A program made the translations under genes and the position numbers. From positions 1-24,105 of the IMG/VR virus record IMGVR_UViG_3300005617_000520: DNA of 24,105 bases. One strand, given 5' to 3'. Shown here in pieces: positions 1 to 5,713 of this stretch; within the stretch, counting starts at the first letter, position 1, and every line of letters begins with the position of its first letter. This stretch comes from a virus. The notes beneath the pieces were generated by a model that was not told where the DNA came from, did no database searches, and was given only the letters and a program-made list of their open reading frames with translations.

Positions 1-33
1 ATTACCGGCCATAATGAAATAGGATTTTTATGA
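1..33 (+). CDS. 3' end of an upstream gene (partial)
   Basis: Frame 1 is open from the window edge and ends ITGHNEIGFL-stop at 31-33. The stop overlaps the next start as ATGA, the same stop-start overlap seen between most genes of this cluster, so it is probably the tail of another small gene. Too little is visible to say more. Confidence 0.4.
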   Translation: MTGHNEIGFL

Positions 34-185
34 AAAGTTGCTGCGAAGAAACTTTTAAAGATGCATTAAGAGAAGTTTTAATATTAATCGATAATAAAAA
101 AATAACAGATATTAATAATCTTATCAATACTCTTTTAAATGCTATAGAAATGTTAGAAAAAAAAAAGGAAAAAGAAAATGAGTGA
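30..185 (+). CDS. 51-aa hypothetical protein
   Basis: Short reading frame beginning MKSCCEETFKDAL and ending in a Lys/Glu-rich tail (EKKKEKENE). An AGGA motif lies just upstream of the ATG. The body is predicted helical and soluble, with a Cys-Cys pair near the N terminus. The ATG overlaps the upstream stop and the stop overlaps the next gene, so translation is probably coupled. No family is recognised. Confidence 0.55.
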   Translation: MKSCCEETFKDALREVLILIDNKKITDINNLINTLLNAIEMLEKKKEKENE

Positions 186-276
186 GCTCACAAATTGGCC
201 ACAAGCCTTTACTATTGTTGGAGTAGTATTTTGCATTGCTATGATTTTCATAGTTTTGGCATGGAGATCTAATTAA
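178..276 (+). CDS. 32-aa single-pass membrane microprotein
   Basis: Starts MSELTNWPQAF and continues into one hydrophobic segment (about residues 11-28, TIVGVVFCIAMIFIVLAW), ending RSN. The positive tail predicts an N-out/C-in inner-membrane helix. It overlaps the preceding gene by 8 bp, and a purine-rich AAGGAAAAAGAAA stretch provides a ribosome site. Role unknown. Such tiny membrane proteins are common among phage accessory genes. Confidence 0.55.
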   Translation: MSELTNWPQAFTIVGVVFCIAMIFIVLAWRSN

Positions 277-287
277 GGAAACCTAAA

Positions 288-431
288 ATGAAAACTGAAA
301 TTCAAATCGATATAATTAGCGCCTTAAAAATTGCTCATGAAGTATTGCAGCATTTAAGTGAATTTGCATTAAAAGAATTACTAAAAAATGTGAAAAAAGA
401 ATTAGAGACGCGAGATTTTAATCATGAATAA
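288..431 (+). CDS. 47-aa hypothetical protein
   Basis: Predicted all-helical, charged small protein (MKTEIQIDIISALKIAHEVL...). It is preceded by AAGGAAACCTAAA, a good ribosome site, and overlaps the next gene by 8 bp (ATGAATAA), continuing the coupled-gene pattern. No recognised family. Confidence 0.55.
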   Translation: MKTEIQIDIISALKIAHEVLQHLSEFALKELLKNVKKELETRDFNHE

Positions 432-642
432 ATGGATAGATGTAAATAAAAAATTGCCTGAAAATTATACAGAAGTTTTATATTTTTCTGTTAATGATTC
501 TGGTACAACAGAAATTATGACTGGTCATAGAGAGCATGCATATTGGACACATTGTTGTTCTTTTTACTCCACGAGAATTTTAAATGAAAATGTCAGGGTA
601 ACCCACTGGATGCCATTGCCATCAGCGCCGGAGAATAAATAA
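424..642 (+). CDS. DUF551 family protein
   Basis: 72 aa. The N-terminal NKWIDVNKKLPENYTEVLYF and the C-terminal VTHWMPLPSAPENK match the DUF551 pattern: W-(I/V)-x-V-x-x-x-L-P, then V-T-H-W-M-P-L-P-x-x-P. DUF551 proteins are small, of unknown function, and frequent in phage and prophage accessory regions. The full family length appears present. It sits in a chain of overlapping small genes, sharing 8 bp with the gene before and 1 bp (TAATG) with the one after. Confidence 0.8.
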   Translation: MNKWIDVNKKLPENYTEVLYFSVNDSGTTEIMTGHREHAYWTHCCSFYSTRILNENVRVTHWMPLPSAPENK

Positions 643-818
643 TGAAAGAAATGACTAATTCACCTATTAATTGGACTCAATGGGCAGAAGATATGTGTAA
701 ATTAACAGATGATCTTGCAAAAGAGAATTTTAAAATAGGAACGCCAGAATATGAACTTCAGCAATCATTAATTATAAATGCCAAAAGATATAGAGCGTCG
801 AAAGAGGGTAATAAATAA
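642..818 (+). CDS. 58-aa hypothetical protein
   Basis: The ATG shares one base with the upstream stop (TAATG) and the stop is followed directly by the next ATG. The sequence (MKEMTNSPINWTQWAEDMCKL...) is amphipathic and probably helical, with Trp 11 and Trp 14, and ends with a basic RYRASKEGNK tail. No family is recognised. Confidence 0.55.
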   Translation: MKEMTNSPINWTQWAEDMCKLTDDLAKENFKIGTPEYELQQSLIINAKRYRASKEGNK

Positions 819-1271
819 ATGACTTGCACACAAAACACAGATCGAGAATGTCGAGAGGAAGATTGTTGTTTGACAAAGAAAACAAAGCTTATTCCGTTTG
901 ATTGGAATTTATATGTAGATGAGGCTTTAATTGTTTGCAGAAATCCAAATTATAAAGTAAAAAATATTATAAGATTGAATAGAGAAAAATTGGGAATTCA
1001 ATTATTGATTACTTATTCCTATGACGGTTTTGATGATTATCATATAGTTCAAGAAAATGGGATATTTTCTGATGAAGTTAAAAATCATTATGATATTTTT
1101 ATAAAAAAAGAATTAGAAGAGAAAACGTTTTATGTGAATATTTATTCTGGCGGTATAGAACCACATAGATATGAATCATTAGAAGATGCTCAGGAAACAG
1201 TGAGAAAAGATAATGATTTTTACCAAGGAACTCTCAAAGTCACCTACACAGAAGAGGATTTGATTAAATGA
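819..1271 (+). CDS. 150-aa hypothetical protein
   Basis: The N terminus has a Cys cluster (C3, C11, C16, C17). The middle, with many aromatic and charged residues, looks like a mixed alpha/beta fold. The last 50 residues (FYVNIYSGGIEPHRYESLEDAQETVRKD...) resemble the short 'strand, then alanine-helix' modules of many small phage proteins, but no named family is claimed. The stop overlaps the next start as ATGA. The last codons (DLIK-stop) are repeated at the end of the next gene. Confidence 0.65.
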   Translation: MTCTQNTDRECREEDCCLTKKTKLIPFDWNLYVDEALIVCRNPNYKVKNIIRLNREKLGIQLLITYSYDGFDDYHIVQENGIFSDEVKNHYDIFIKKELEEKTFYVNIYSGGIEPHRYESLEDAQETVRKDNDFYQGTLKVTYTEEDLIK

Positions 1272-1469
1272 CCTTTTCAAGAGTATGTGGAAAATGTGGC
1301 TGCGTTTTAAATAAAGAAAACACTGGCGGATTAAAATGGCTTCAACCGGCTTGTAACCGTTGTACGCATTCAAATCCTACTTGCACTCATAACTTTAAAC
1401 TAAGATCTCAAATGAGTGTTTGCGTGTTGTGCGGATTTGATAAAAATTATAAACAGGATTTGATTAAAT
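1255..1469 (+). repeat. 15-bp direct repeat at two adjacent gene ends
   Basis: AGGATTTGATTAAAT occurs at 1255-1269 and again at 1455-1469, exactly 200 bp apart, each time forming the last codons and stop region of a gene. The interval between copies is essentially the zinc-ribbon gene. This could be a recombination footprint or chance in AT-rich DNA. Confidence 0.6.
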
Positions 1470-1471
1470 AA
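1268..1471 (+). CDS. 67-aa zinc-ribbon-like protein
   Basis: Begins MTFSRVCGKCGCVLN, followed by a CNRC knuckle and a C-terminal CVLCG knuckle. CxxC pairs at about residues 7-10, 29-32 and 52-55 are typical of small zinc-binding domains. Its DNA- or protein-binding partner is unknown. The gene is translationally coupled to the preceding one (ATGA overlap) and is the last of the first + strand cluster. Confidence 0.65.
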   Translation: MTFSRVCGKCGCVLNKENTGGLKWLQPACNRCTHSNPTCTHNFKLRSQMSVCVLCGFDKNYKQDLIK

Positions 1472-1570
1472 TGCGTTAATTTTTGATCAATTTTGAAAGC
1501 TTACAAAAAATATTATTCTATTGCATGTTCCACGCCTACCAGTCATCAATTTATCAAAATATACACAGCT

Positions 1571-1593
1571 TTATCCACAGAAAATGTGGATAA
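1571..1593. promoter_or_regulatory. Inverted pair of consensus DnaA boxes
   Basis: TTATCCACA (1571-1579), a 5-nt spacer GAAAA, then TGTGGATAA (1585-1593). Each arm is a perfect match to the strong DnaA box consensus TTATCCACA, in opposite orientation. This suggests host DnaA binding at a replication origin or a DnaA-regulated promoter. A chance origin is unlikely because both 9-mers are perfect. Confidence 0.75.
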
Positions 1594-1610
1594 ATTTATT
1601 TAAAAAGTTA

Positions 1611-1639
1611 TTGAATTTATTCATACATACATTTATATT
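1611..1639 (+). promoter_or_regulatory. Sigma70-type promoter for the partition operon
   Basis: TTGAAT (-35, 4 of 6 to consensus), a 17-bp spacer, then TATATT (-10, 5 of 6). Transcription would start about 25 bp before the ATG at 1671. The DnaA boxes end 17 bp upstream of the -35, so DnaA could influence it. Confidence 0.5.
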
Positions 1640-1670
1640 ACTCCTGTATTTATTAATTCGAGGATTGTTT

Positions 1671-1967
1671 ATGACTGCTTTAAAAAAAGATTTAGATTAT
1701 ACAGATAAAACTAAAATTGCTTTGCTAGAGAAATCAATAGAACACATCAATGAAAGTTTAATTAAACTCGATAGAACCTTAGATCTTAAATTTTCTCTCA
1801 TTGATAAAAGATTCGATTCTATAGATAAAAGATTTGAAGCGATGGATTCTAAAATGGAAAAAGGATTTTCAGAATGTCGCCAATTAAGTTGGGGTCATTT
1901 TCGTTGGATAATGGGCACCGTAATAATTTGTATTTTAGTACCATTAGTGAAAGGATTTACAGGTTAA
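1671..1967 (+). CDS. Coiled-coil, single-TM protein coupled to parA
   Basis: 98 aa from ATG 1671, chosen because GAGGATTGTTT immediately precedes it. Residues about 10-65 form a heptad-like helix with repeated SxIDKRFxxxDxK units (DKRFDSIDKRFEAMDSKMEKGF). They are followed by HFRWIMGTVI and a hydrophobic membrane segment of about 20 residues at the C-terminal end. The stop overlaps the parA start (TAATG), so the two are translationally coupled. A shorter protein on the - strand (7782-7961) has the same layout and shares the IDKRFD and HFxWxxGTVI motifs. The layout recalls XhlA- or DUF1640-like phage membrane proteins. A role in partition is only suggested by the operon. Confidence 0.7.
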   Translation: MTALKKDLDYTDKTKIALLEKSIEHINESLIKLDRTLDLKFSLIDKRFDSIDKRFEAMDSKMEKGFSECRQLSWGHFRWIMGTVIICILVPLVKGFTG

Positions 1968-2605
1968 TGATCATTTCTATACTCAATCAAAAAGGCGGAT
2001 CTGGAAAAACAACGCTTGCCGTCAATCTAGCTCGATATTTCACTCTTCTGAAAGAAAAAACTATTCTAATCGATTCTGACCCCCAAGGATCTGCTCGCGA
2101 TTGGCATACTAATAGTGATGGTGAATTACTCGAAGTTATTGGGCTTGATCGGCCTACAATAGATAAAGATATTAACAAGTTCAAAATGCTTTACGATTGG
2201 ATTATTGTTGATGGTGCTCCTCAGTTATCTAATATGGCCGTTAAAACAGTCATGTGCAGCGATGTAGTCCTTATCCCAGTACAACCCTCCCCTTATGACA
2301 TATGGGCCTCCAACGACATTGTAGAGCTTGTTAAAGCGAGACAAGATATTACAGATGGAAAACTAAAAGCTGCATTTGTGATTAGTAGACAGATTACTAA
2401 TACGAATATTGGTAAAGAAATAAGATCTATTTTAGAACAATATCAATTGCCTATTTTTAAGTCTGGAACTTTTCAGCGTGTTGCTTATGCAACGACAGCT
2501 AATGGAAGTACTATTTTTGATGGCACAGAATTTTCAGGCGACGCATTAGCCGTTAAAGAAATTTATAACATTTCTAAAGAATTAGAGGCGTTCATCCATG
2601 AATAA
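1967..2605 (+). CDS. parA: ParA-family partition ATPase
   Basis: 212 aa, starting MIISILNQKGGSGKTT at the ATG overlapping the preceding stop. It has the deviant Walker A KGGSGKTT (residues 9-16), Walker A' DSDPQGSA (36-43) and Walker B WIIVDGAP (78-85, Asp 82). There is no N-terminal HTH domain, so it is the short ParF/type Ib class, which works with a small DNA-binding partner instead of a large ParB. The next gene encodes such a partner. ParA proteins use ATP-dependent nucleoid binding to distribute low-copy plasmids, and here would stabilise an extrachromosomal form of the element. The longer frame opening at 1874 overlaps the upstream gene and is not used. Confidence 0.93.
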   Translation: MIISILNQKGGSGKTTLAVNLARYFTLLKEKTILIDSDPQGSARDWHTNSDGELLEVIGLDRPTIDKDINKFKMLYDWIIVDGAPQLSNMAVKTVMCSDVVLIPVQPSPYDIWASNDIVELVKARQDITDGKLKAAFVISRQITNTNIGKEIRSILEQYQLPIFKSGTFQRVAYATTANGSTIFDGTEFSGDALAVKEIYNISKELEAFIHE

Positions 2606-2810
2606 AATTAAAGTAAAAAATTCAACAAATACGAAGAAAAAAACCGAATTATTAGATAAAATAAAGAACAATGAATTGACTGTTAAATTCACGATGAACA
2701 TGCCTGTTAATCTTCATCAAGAATTAAAAATATTGGCGGCTAAACAACGAATTAACATGGTAGATATTCTTTTACCGATATTAAATGCATATATACAGAA
2801 AAATGCATAA
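2598..2810 (+). CDS. Ribbon-helix-helix partition partner (ParG-like)
   Basis: 70 aa. A basic, flexible, Lys/Asn/Thr-rich N terminus (residues 1-28) precedes a compact RHH-like domain: strand TVKFTMNMPV, then helix NLHQELKILAAKQR, then helix MVDILLPILNAYI. This matches ParG/CopG-type partition proteins, in which the tail stimulates the ParF ATPase and the RHH dimer binds the centromere and the operon promoter. The start overlaps the parA stop by 8 bp (ATGAATAA), as expected for a parFG-type pair. Confidence 0.8.
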   Translation: MNKIKVKNSTNTKKKTELLDKIKNNELTVKFTMNMPVNLHQELKILAAKQRINMVDILLPILNAYIQKNA

Positions 2811-2832
2811 CTGTGCAACGGGAGATATTCTT

Positions 2833-3024
2833 ATGAATAAAATTAATGATTTCACAGACTTACAAAAATATGATCCAAGAGAAGATATTGGATATACCAA
2901 GACTCCGCGCATTCCTTGGTCTCATGAAGTCATGAGAAACTTTAGCAAACCTTCTCCACCGGAGTCGCCATTAAAGCTTGCTTGGTTAGCGCAGAAAGAA
3001 AGAGAGAGAAATCAAAAACCTTAA
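2833..3024 (+). CDS. 63-aa hypothetical protein
   Basis: ATG 2833 was chosen because a GGAGAT ribosome site (2821-2826) lies just before it. The upstream in-frame ATG (2785) lies within the RHH gene. The protein is hydrophilic and proline-rich (TPRIPW, SKPSPPESPLKLAW) with a basic ERERNQKP tail, so it may be largely unstructured. It lies in the partition operon downstream of the RHH gene. No family is recognised. Confidence 0.6.
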   Translation: MNKINDFTDLQKYDPREDIGYTKTPRIPWSHEVMRNFSKPSPPESPLKLAWLAQKERERNQKP

Positions 3025-3073
3025 GGAAATATTAAGATATAGATTGTTATTATTATATAAATTAGGTATTAAA

Positions 3074-3304
3074 ATGAAAACAAAGGTTGAATGGGAAAAT
3101 TTGCAAGAAGTCAATTTAGGAAAAGCTTTTTCAGGAACTTCAAGATTACAAGTAATTGGTGGATGGATTGTAAAGCATGTATCCGGATTGTCACAAAGTA
3201 ATGGGTTATCCATAGGAGAGTCAATGGTATTTGTTTCAGATCCAGAACATAAATGGGAAGTGGAAAAACAAAATGAAAATGAGCATGGTTCATACGACTT
3301 TTGA
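3074..3304 (+). CDS. 76-aa hypothetical protein
   Basis: Begins MKTKVEWENLQEVNLGKAFSG. The pattern of short strands (LQVIGGWIVKHV, ESMVFVSDPEHKWEV) suggests a small beta-rich protein. The start was taken at 3074, since the earlier frame opening at 3044 has no ribosome site. The 3' end overlaps the next gene by about 30 bp. Function unknown. Confidence 0.6.
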   Translation: MKTKVEWENLQEVNLGKAFSGTSRLQVIGGWIVKHVSGLSQSNGLSIGESMVFVSDPEHKWEVEKQNENEHGSYDF

Positions 3305-3533
3305 TACACTTGCATTTGCTAATAGACTAAAGAACGCGGGGGCTGATGCAAAGCTAGCTGAAGAACATTCAGAGGCTATGGCTGAGATTCTAGGAGGATT
3401 AATGGAAAATCAACTAGCTACAAAGAGGGATCTTATCAACCTAGAAATAAAACTAAGCTCTCTCTATCTAAGGATAACAGCTGGAAGCGTTACTTTATTG
3501 ATAGCTTTGCAAACGTTGTTACATTTTGTATGA
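3273..3533 (+). CDS. DUF1640-like coiled-coil membrane protein
   Basis: 86 aa from ATG 3273; in-frame ATGs at 3279 and 3285 are also possible. The N-terminal FDTLAFANRLKNAG and the following AEALAEI-type helix plus NQLATKRDL and a C-terminal membrane segment (ITAGSVTLLIALQTLLHFV) match the layout of DUF1640/CCDC90-like small proteins. These are common in phages and bacteria and of unknown function. It is the second protein in this strand segment made of a coiled coil followed by a C-terminal transmembrane helix. Confidence 0.7.
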   Translation: MKMSMVHTTFDTLAFANRLKNAGADAKLAEEHSEAMAEILGGLMENQLATKRDLINLEIKLSSLYLRITAGSVTLLIALQTLLHFV

Positions 3534-3539
3534 GGTAAA

Positions 3540-3689
3540 ATGGATATTTTCGTGAAGGTCTTAACGTGTATTATGGTATGGTCTTTGATATTAATTTCTA
3601 TAGATGAATTACAGAAAATGGATGATTTAATAACCGTAGCTGATCAAATAAATGACCGTATATCACAAATTCAAGGCCAACCCGACTAA
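3540..3689 (+). CDS. 49-aa membrane microprotein
   Basis: The ATG is preceded by GAGGT. Residues 3-21 (IFVKVLTCIMVWSLILISI) form a signal-anchor-like helix, followed by a polar tail rich in Asp and Gln (DELQKMDDLITVADQINDR). The last 38 bp overlap the next gene in another frame. Topology would be N-terminal anchor with exposed tail. No family is recognised. Confidence 0.5.
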   Translation: MDIFVKVLTCIMVWSLILISIDELQKMDDLITVADQINDRISQIQGQPD

Positions 3690-3966
3690 GGTCGATAATA
3701 TTAAGTTTTCAAGCAAACTTGAGGCTAAATATTATGAACAGCTCAAATTGCGCCAAAAATCTGGTGAGGTGCTGTTTTTCTTAAGACAGGTACCCATGGC
3801 TATACCAGGAAATAAAAAGTACGTGGTAGACTTCCTAGAGTTTCACAGTAATGGTGAAGTGGTGTTCACGGAAGTGAAAGGAATGAGAATTCCCCTAGGT
3901 GAGTTAAAAATATCGTTAGTCGAAGATTTATACCCAATTAAAATTAATGTTGTGAGTAAGGTTTAA
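3652..3966 (+). CDS. DUF1064-type PD-(D/E)XK nuclease-like protein
   Basis: 104 aa. HKFKANPTKVDNIKF followed by SKLEAKYYEQL matches the N-terminal signature of DUF1064 phage proteins. The nuclease core is visible as Glu in SKLEAKYY, Asp in YVVDFLEF (about residue 60) and the E-x-K of FTEVKG. This family is related to Holliday-junction resolvases and other PD-(D/E)XK nucleases and is usually found beside phage replication genes. The C terminus is slightly short for the family. The 3' end overlaps the convergent gene by 4 bp. Confidence 0.8.
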   Translation: MTVYHKFKANPTKVDNIKFSSKLEAKYYEQLKLRQKSGEVLFFLRQVPMAIPGNKKYVVDFLEFHSNGEVVFTEVKGMRIPLGELKISLVEDLYPIKINVVSKV

Positions 3967-4727
3967 TTCCAAATAATCCCTTTACCTTCGCACACACTAC
4001 AAATTGATTTCCAATAAATAGTATTACCAGCTTCACACTCAATACCGTCAATAGTTATTTTTGCATCAACATTTTTTAGCTCTGGTTTATTAAACTTACT
4101 TCCCTCACAAACAGGGCATCGATGTGGCGTTTTTTTTTCTTTGTAGTAAAAACTAGCAATTTCAGCGATTTTATCGACTAGTTCTAATGCAGTCTTTTCT
4201 ATATCTTTAACTCTAGATTCAAACTTTAATATCGTTGCATGAAGATTAGCACCGTCTAATACGATAAGTTTCATTTTTTCTATATCAAGCAATGATTCTA
4301 ATTCATCTACCCTTCGAGATGTCTTGCGGTTTTCGTCGATTTGATAGGTTTTATGTTCTTCTAATTTTATAATTCTTCTTTCTAAATCTAAATTAGCGTC
4401 ATTATAAGCAGTATCAATACATGCTATCGTATCTTGGCGCATTTTGTTTTCGGATTCTAATTTCTCTATTCTCTGTAGCAGCTCCCTCAAAACTTCGTAT
4501 CTAACCAAATTTACTTTTGCTGTTTCTGATTCCTTGATTCTTTCTTCCAAATCCTGAATCTTCTTTACCATGGGTGATACTGGAGTTTCAGTAGCAGGAG
4601 AGAAAAAAGGTATCTGAGATTTACAGTTACAACAATTTTCTATCCTATATCCGCCAATTTTATGACAGGAACAAAGACAAGGATCAGTATTTATTGGATG
4701 GCATCCGCTCATTTTACAATACTCCAT
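3963..4727 (-). CDS. Coiled-coil protein with Cys-rich ends
   Basis: 254 aa. The N-terminal 35 residues hold eight cysteines (C4, C9, C17, C19, C21, C32, C33, C35) plus His, suggesting a zinc-binding module. Residues about 55-195 are a long charged coiled coil (KIQDLEERIKESE, ESLLDIEKMKL). The C terminus carries two CxxCxG knuckles, CPVCEG (204-209) and CSVCEGKG (243-250), like the DnaJ-type zinc finger. No catalytic domain is seen. The start overlaps the end of the upstream gene by 19 bp. Possibly a scaffold or anti-host protein, but the function is unknown. Confidence 0.65.
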   Translation of the reverse strand: MEYCKMSGCHPINTDPCLCSCHKIGGYRIENCCNCKSQIPFFSPATETPVSPMVKKIQDLEERIKESETAKVNLVRYEVLRELLQRIEKLESENKMRQDTIACIDTAYNDANLDLERRIIKLEEHKTYQIDENRKTSRRVDELESLLDIEKMKLIVLDGANLHATILKFESRVKDIEKTALELVDKIAEIASFYYKEKKTPHRCPVCEGSKFNKPELKNVDAKITIDGIECEAGNTIYWKSICSVCEGKGIIWN

Positions 4728-4954
4728 TGCTCACAATCTTTTTTCTCTAAAATTTGATCTGCCATTAGATTATTAAACTCTTCTCTAGATAAAGTATATT
4801 TTGGTTTTTCCCAATAAATAGAATAACCATGATTAAACGTAGTAAATTCACCGCCATATTTAATCATTAGATAATCTCTATCTTTTTGCATGGGTGTCGG
4901 CTCAATATAGTGATTAACATTGTATGAAAGTATGTAATTTGCATCTAAGCTCAT
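4709..4954 (-). CDS. 81-aa hypothetical protein
   Basis: Aromatic-rich small protein (MSLDANYILSYNVNHYIEPTPMQKDRDYLMIKYGG...) ending EKKDCEQWSIVK. It is transcribed downstream of the initiator-like gene with a 13-bp gap. No recognised domain. The phrase YSLSREEFNNLMADQIL-like helix near the C terminus looks structured. Confidence 0.55.
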   Translation of the reverse strand: MSLDANYILSYNVNHYIEPTPMQKDRDYLMIKYGGEFTTFNHGYSIYWEKPKYTLSREEFNNLMADQILEKKDCEQWSIVK

Positions 4955-4967
4955 TTAGTAACCTTAA

Positions 4968-5495
4968 TTAATTTTTGTGAACTCTATCATAATCCGGATT
5001 TCCTGGCTCCCAAAACTTTGCGGTTTGCTTTGGCTCTTGAATTTTGTTCGAAGAACGGTTTTTCTCATTAGTATAATTATTAGAATCTTTAGTTAGATGT
5101 AGGACACTATGTCCTAGGTTTTGAGATTTTAAATGCATATTTGTCCTAGGGGGTAGGACATTTTGTCCTAGGTTGTTTAATATATTTCCAGTTAAGTATT
5201 TATACATTTGGCCGTTGTCTATTTTGTTTACTTCAATAATTTTTATATTAATTAATCTGGGAATTCTTCTCCGAATTGTTCGAGATGTGGAACCGATATA
5301 ATTTGCAATTTGATTATGTGATATTTTAATTTCAAATTTTCCAGATTTAGAAAAATTCATATCTATGCAATCGCATAAATAACGAATAATTTCTCTATCA
5401 ACGGAATTTAATTTGTATTTTAGAGATTCTTTTGAATTCAAAAAAATGGATGCTAGAAAAGAAGCTTTATGTTTGATATTATTTGTTTGTTGCAT
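4968..5495 (-). CDS. Winged-HTH replication-initiator-like protein with in-gene repeats
   Basis: 175 aa. Residues about 30-90 form a winged helix-turn-helix: a helix around VDREIIRYLCDCID, then recognition region KISHNQIANYIGSTSRTIRRRIPRL, then the wing KIIEVNKIDNG. Past residue 105 the protein becomes low complexity, with two copies of a NLG(Q/H)(N/S)VL peptide encoded by two 17-bp DNA palindromes. A Ser/Asn-rich stretch follows, then a FWEPGNPDYDRVHKN tail. A DNA-binding N terminus plus repeats inside the gene plus an adjacent AT-rich tract is the arrangement of lambda O, whose origin lies in the O gene. It could instead be a plain regulator that binds its own gene. The ribosome site AGAGG lies within an ACTAC/GTAGT inverted repeat. 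Confidence 0.7.
   Translation of the reverse strand: MQQTNNIKHKASFLASIFLNSKESLKYKLNSVDREIIRYLCDCIDMNFSKSGKFEIKISHNQIANYIGSTSRTIRRRIPRLINIKIIEVNKIDNGQMYKYLTGNILNNLGQNVLPPRTNMHLKSQNLGHSVLHLTKDSNNYTNEKNRSSNKIQEPKQTAKFWEPGNPDYDRVHKN
5100..5170. repeat. In-gene palindromic iterons, TAGGACA-N3-TGTCCTA
   Basis: Two 17-bp palindromes with identical arms: TAGGACACTATGTCCTA (5100-5116) and TAGGACATTTTGTCCTA (5154-5170). A further half site TGTCCTA lies at 5142-5148. All lie inside the initiator-like gene. On the coding-strand downstream side (5059-5098) the DNA is AT-rich. The arms are conserved at synonymous positions and the central 3 nt vary, as expected for protein-binding sites. Likely initiator binding sites / replication origin. 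Confidence 0.7.
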
Positions 5496-5533
5496 TTACT
5501 ACCTCTAATGTAGTTTTACTGCGACATGGATTT

Positions 5534-5563
5534 TGCCCATCGAAGTACCACCTTCTATGGGCA
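5534..5563. other. Strong stem-loop, 12-bp arms
   Basis: TGCCCATCGAAG (5534-5545) pairs with CTTCTATGGGCA (5552-5563) around a 6-nt loop, with a single C/T mismatch. It is not followed by a T-run on either strand, so it is not a standard terminator. Protein-binding palindrome or RNA element. Confidence 0.6.
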
Positions 5564-5659
5564 CACGGATTTTAGCATCACAGTTTTTTTATCTCTATAA
5601 TTATGTAGTTTTGTTTTTTAAATTAATATATTATCCAACCGACATCCTTGTACCGGAAT

Positions 5660-5713
5660 TTAAGCTCCCGCTTTGTACTCATAGTACATCTGCTTCCCAA
5701 AGTGGGGGCTTAA
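5660..5713. other. Long stem-loop, 16-bp stem
   Basis: TTAAGCTCCCGCTTTG (5660-5675) can pair with CAAAGTGGGGGCTTAA (5698-5713) along its entire length, allowing two G-U wobbles in + strand RNA. The 22-nt loop contains GTAC-N5-GTAC, which could form a second small hairpin. There is no T-run after it. It precedes the endolysin gene and could be a structured leader, small RNA or replication structure. Confidence 0.6.

Larger units (their letters stand above)
1472..1670. other. AT-rich gene-free region, possible origin / centromere
   Basis: A 199-bp AT-rich gap between the first gene cluster and the partition operon. It contains two consensus DnaA boxes facing each other, a weaker box-like ATATACACA just upstream (1559-1567), and a promoter. 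A reading frame can be opened from 1521, but no ribosome site supports it and codons before 1671 look non-coding. Position directly upstream of parA is where plasmid origins and partition centromeres commonly lie. No clear iteron family was seen. Confidence 0.45.

Noticed and set aside
1521-1670. Upstream extension of the coiled-coil gene
   Set aside because: It would translate the DnaA-box palindrome and the promoter. A good ribosome site precedes the internal ATG at 1671.
1874-1966. 31-codon N-terminal extension of ParA
   Set aside because: It overlaps the preceding gene in another frame, and ParA motifs begin properly at MIISILNQKGG from 1967.
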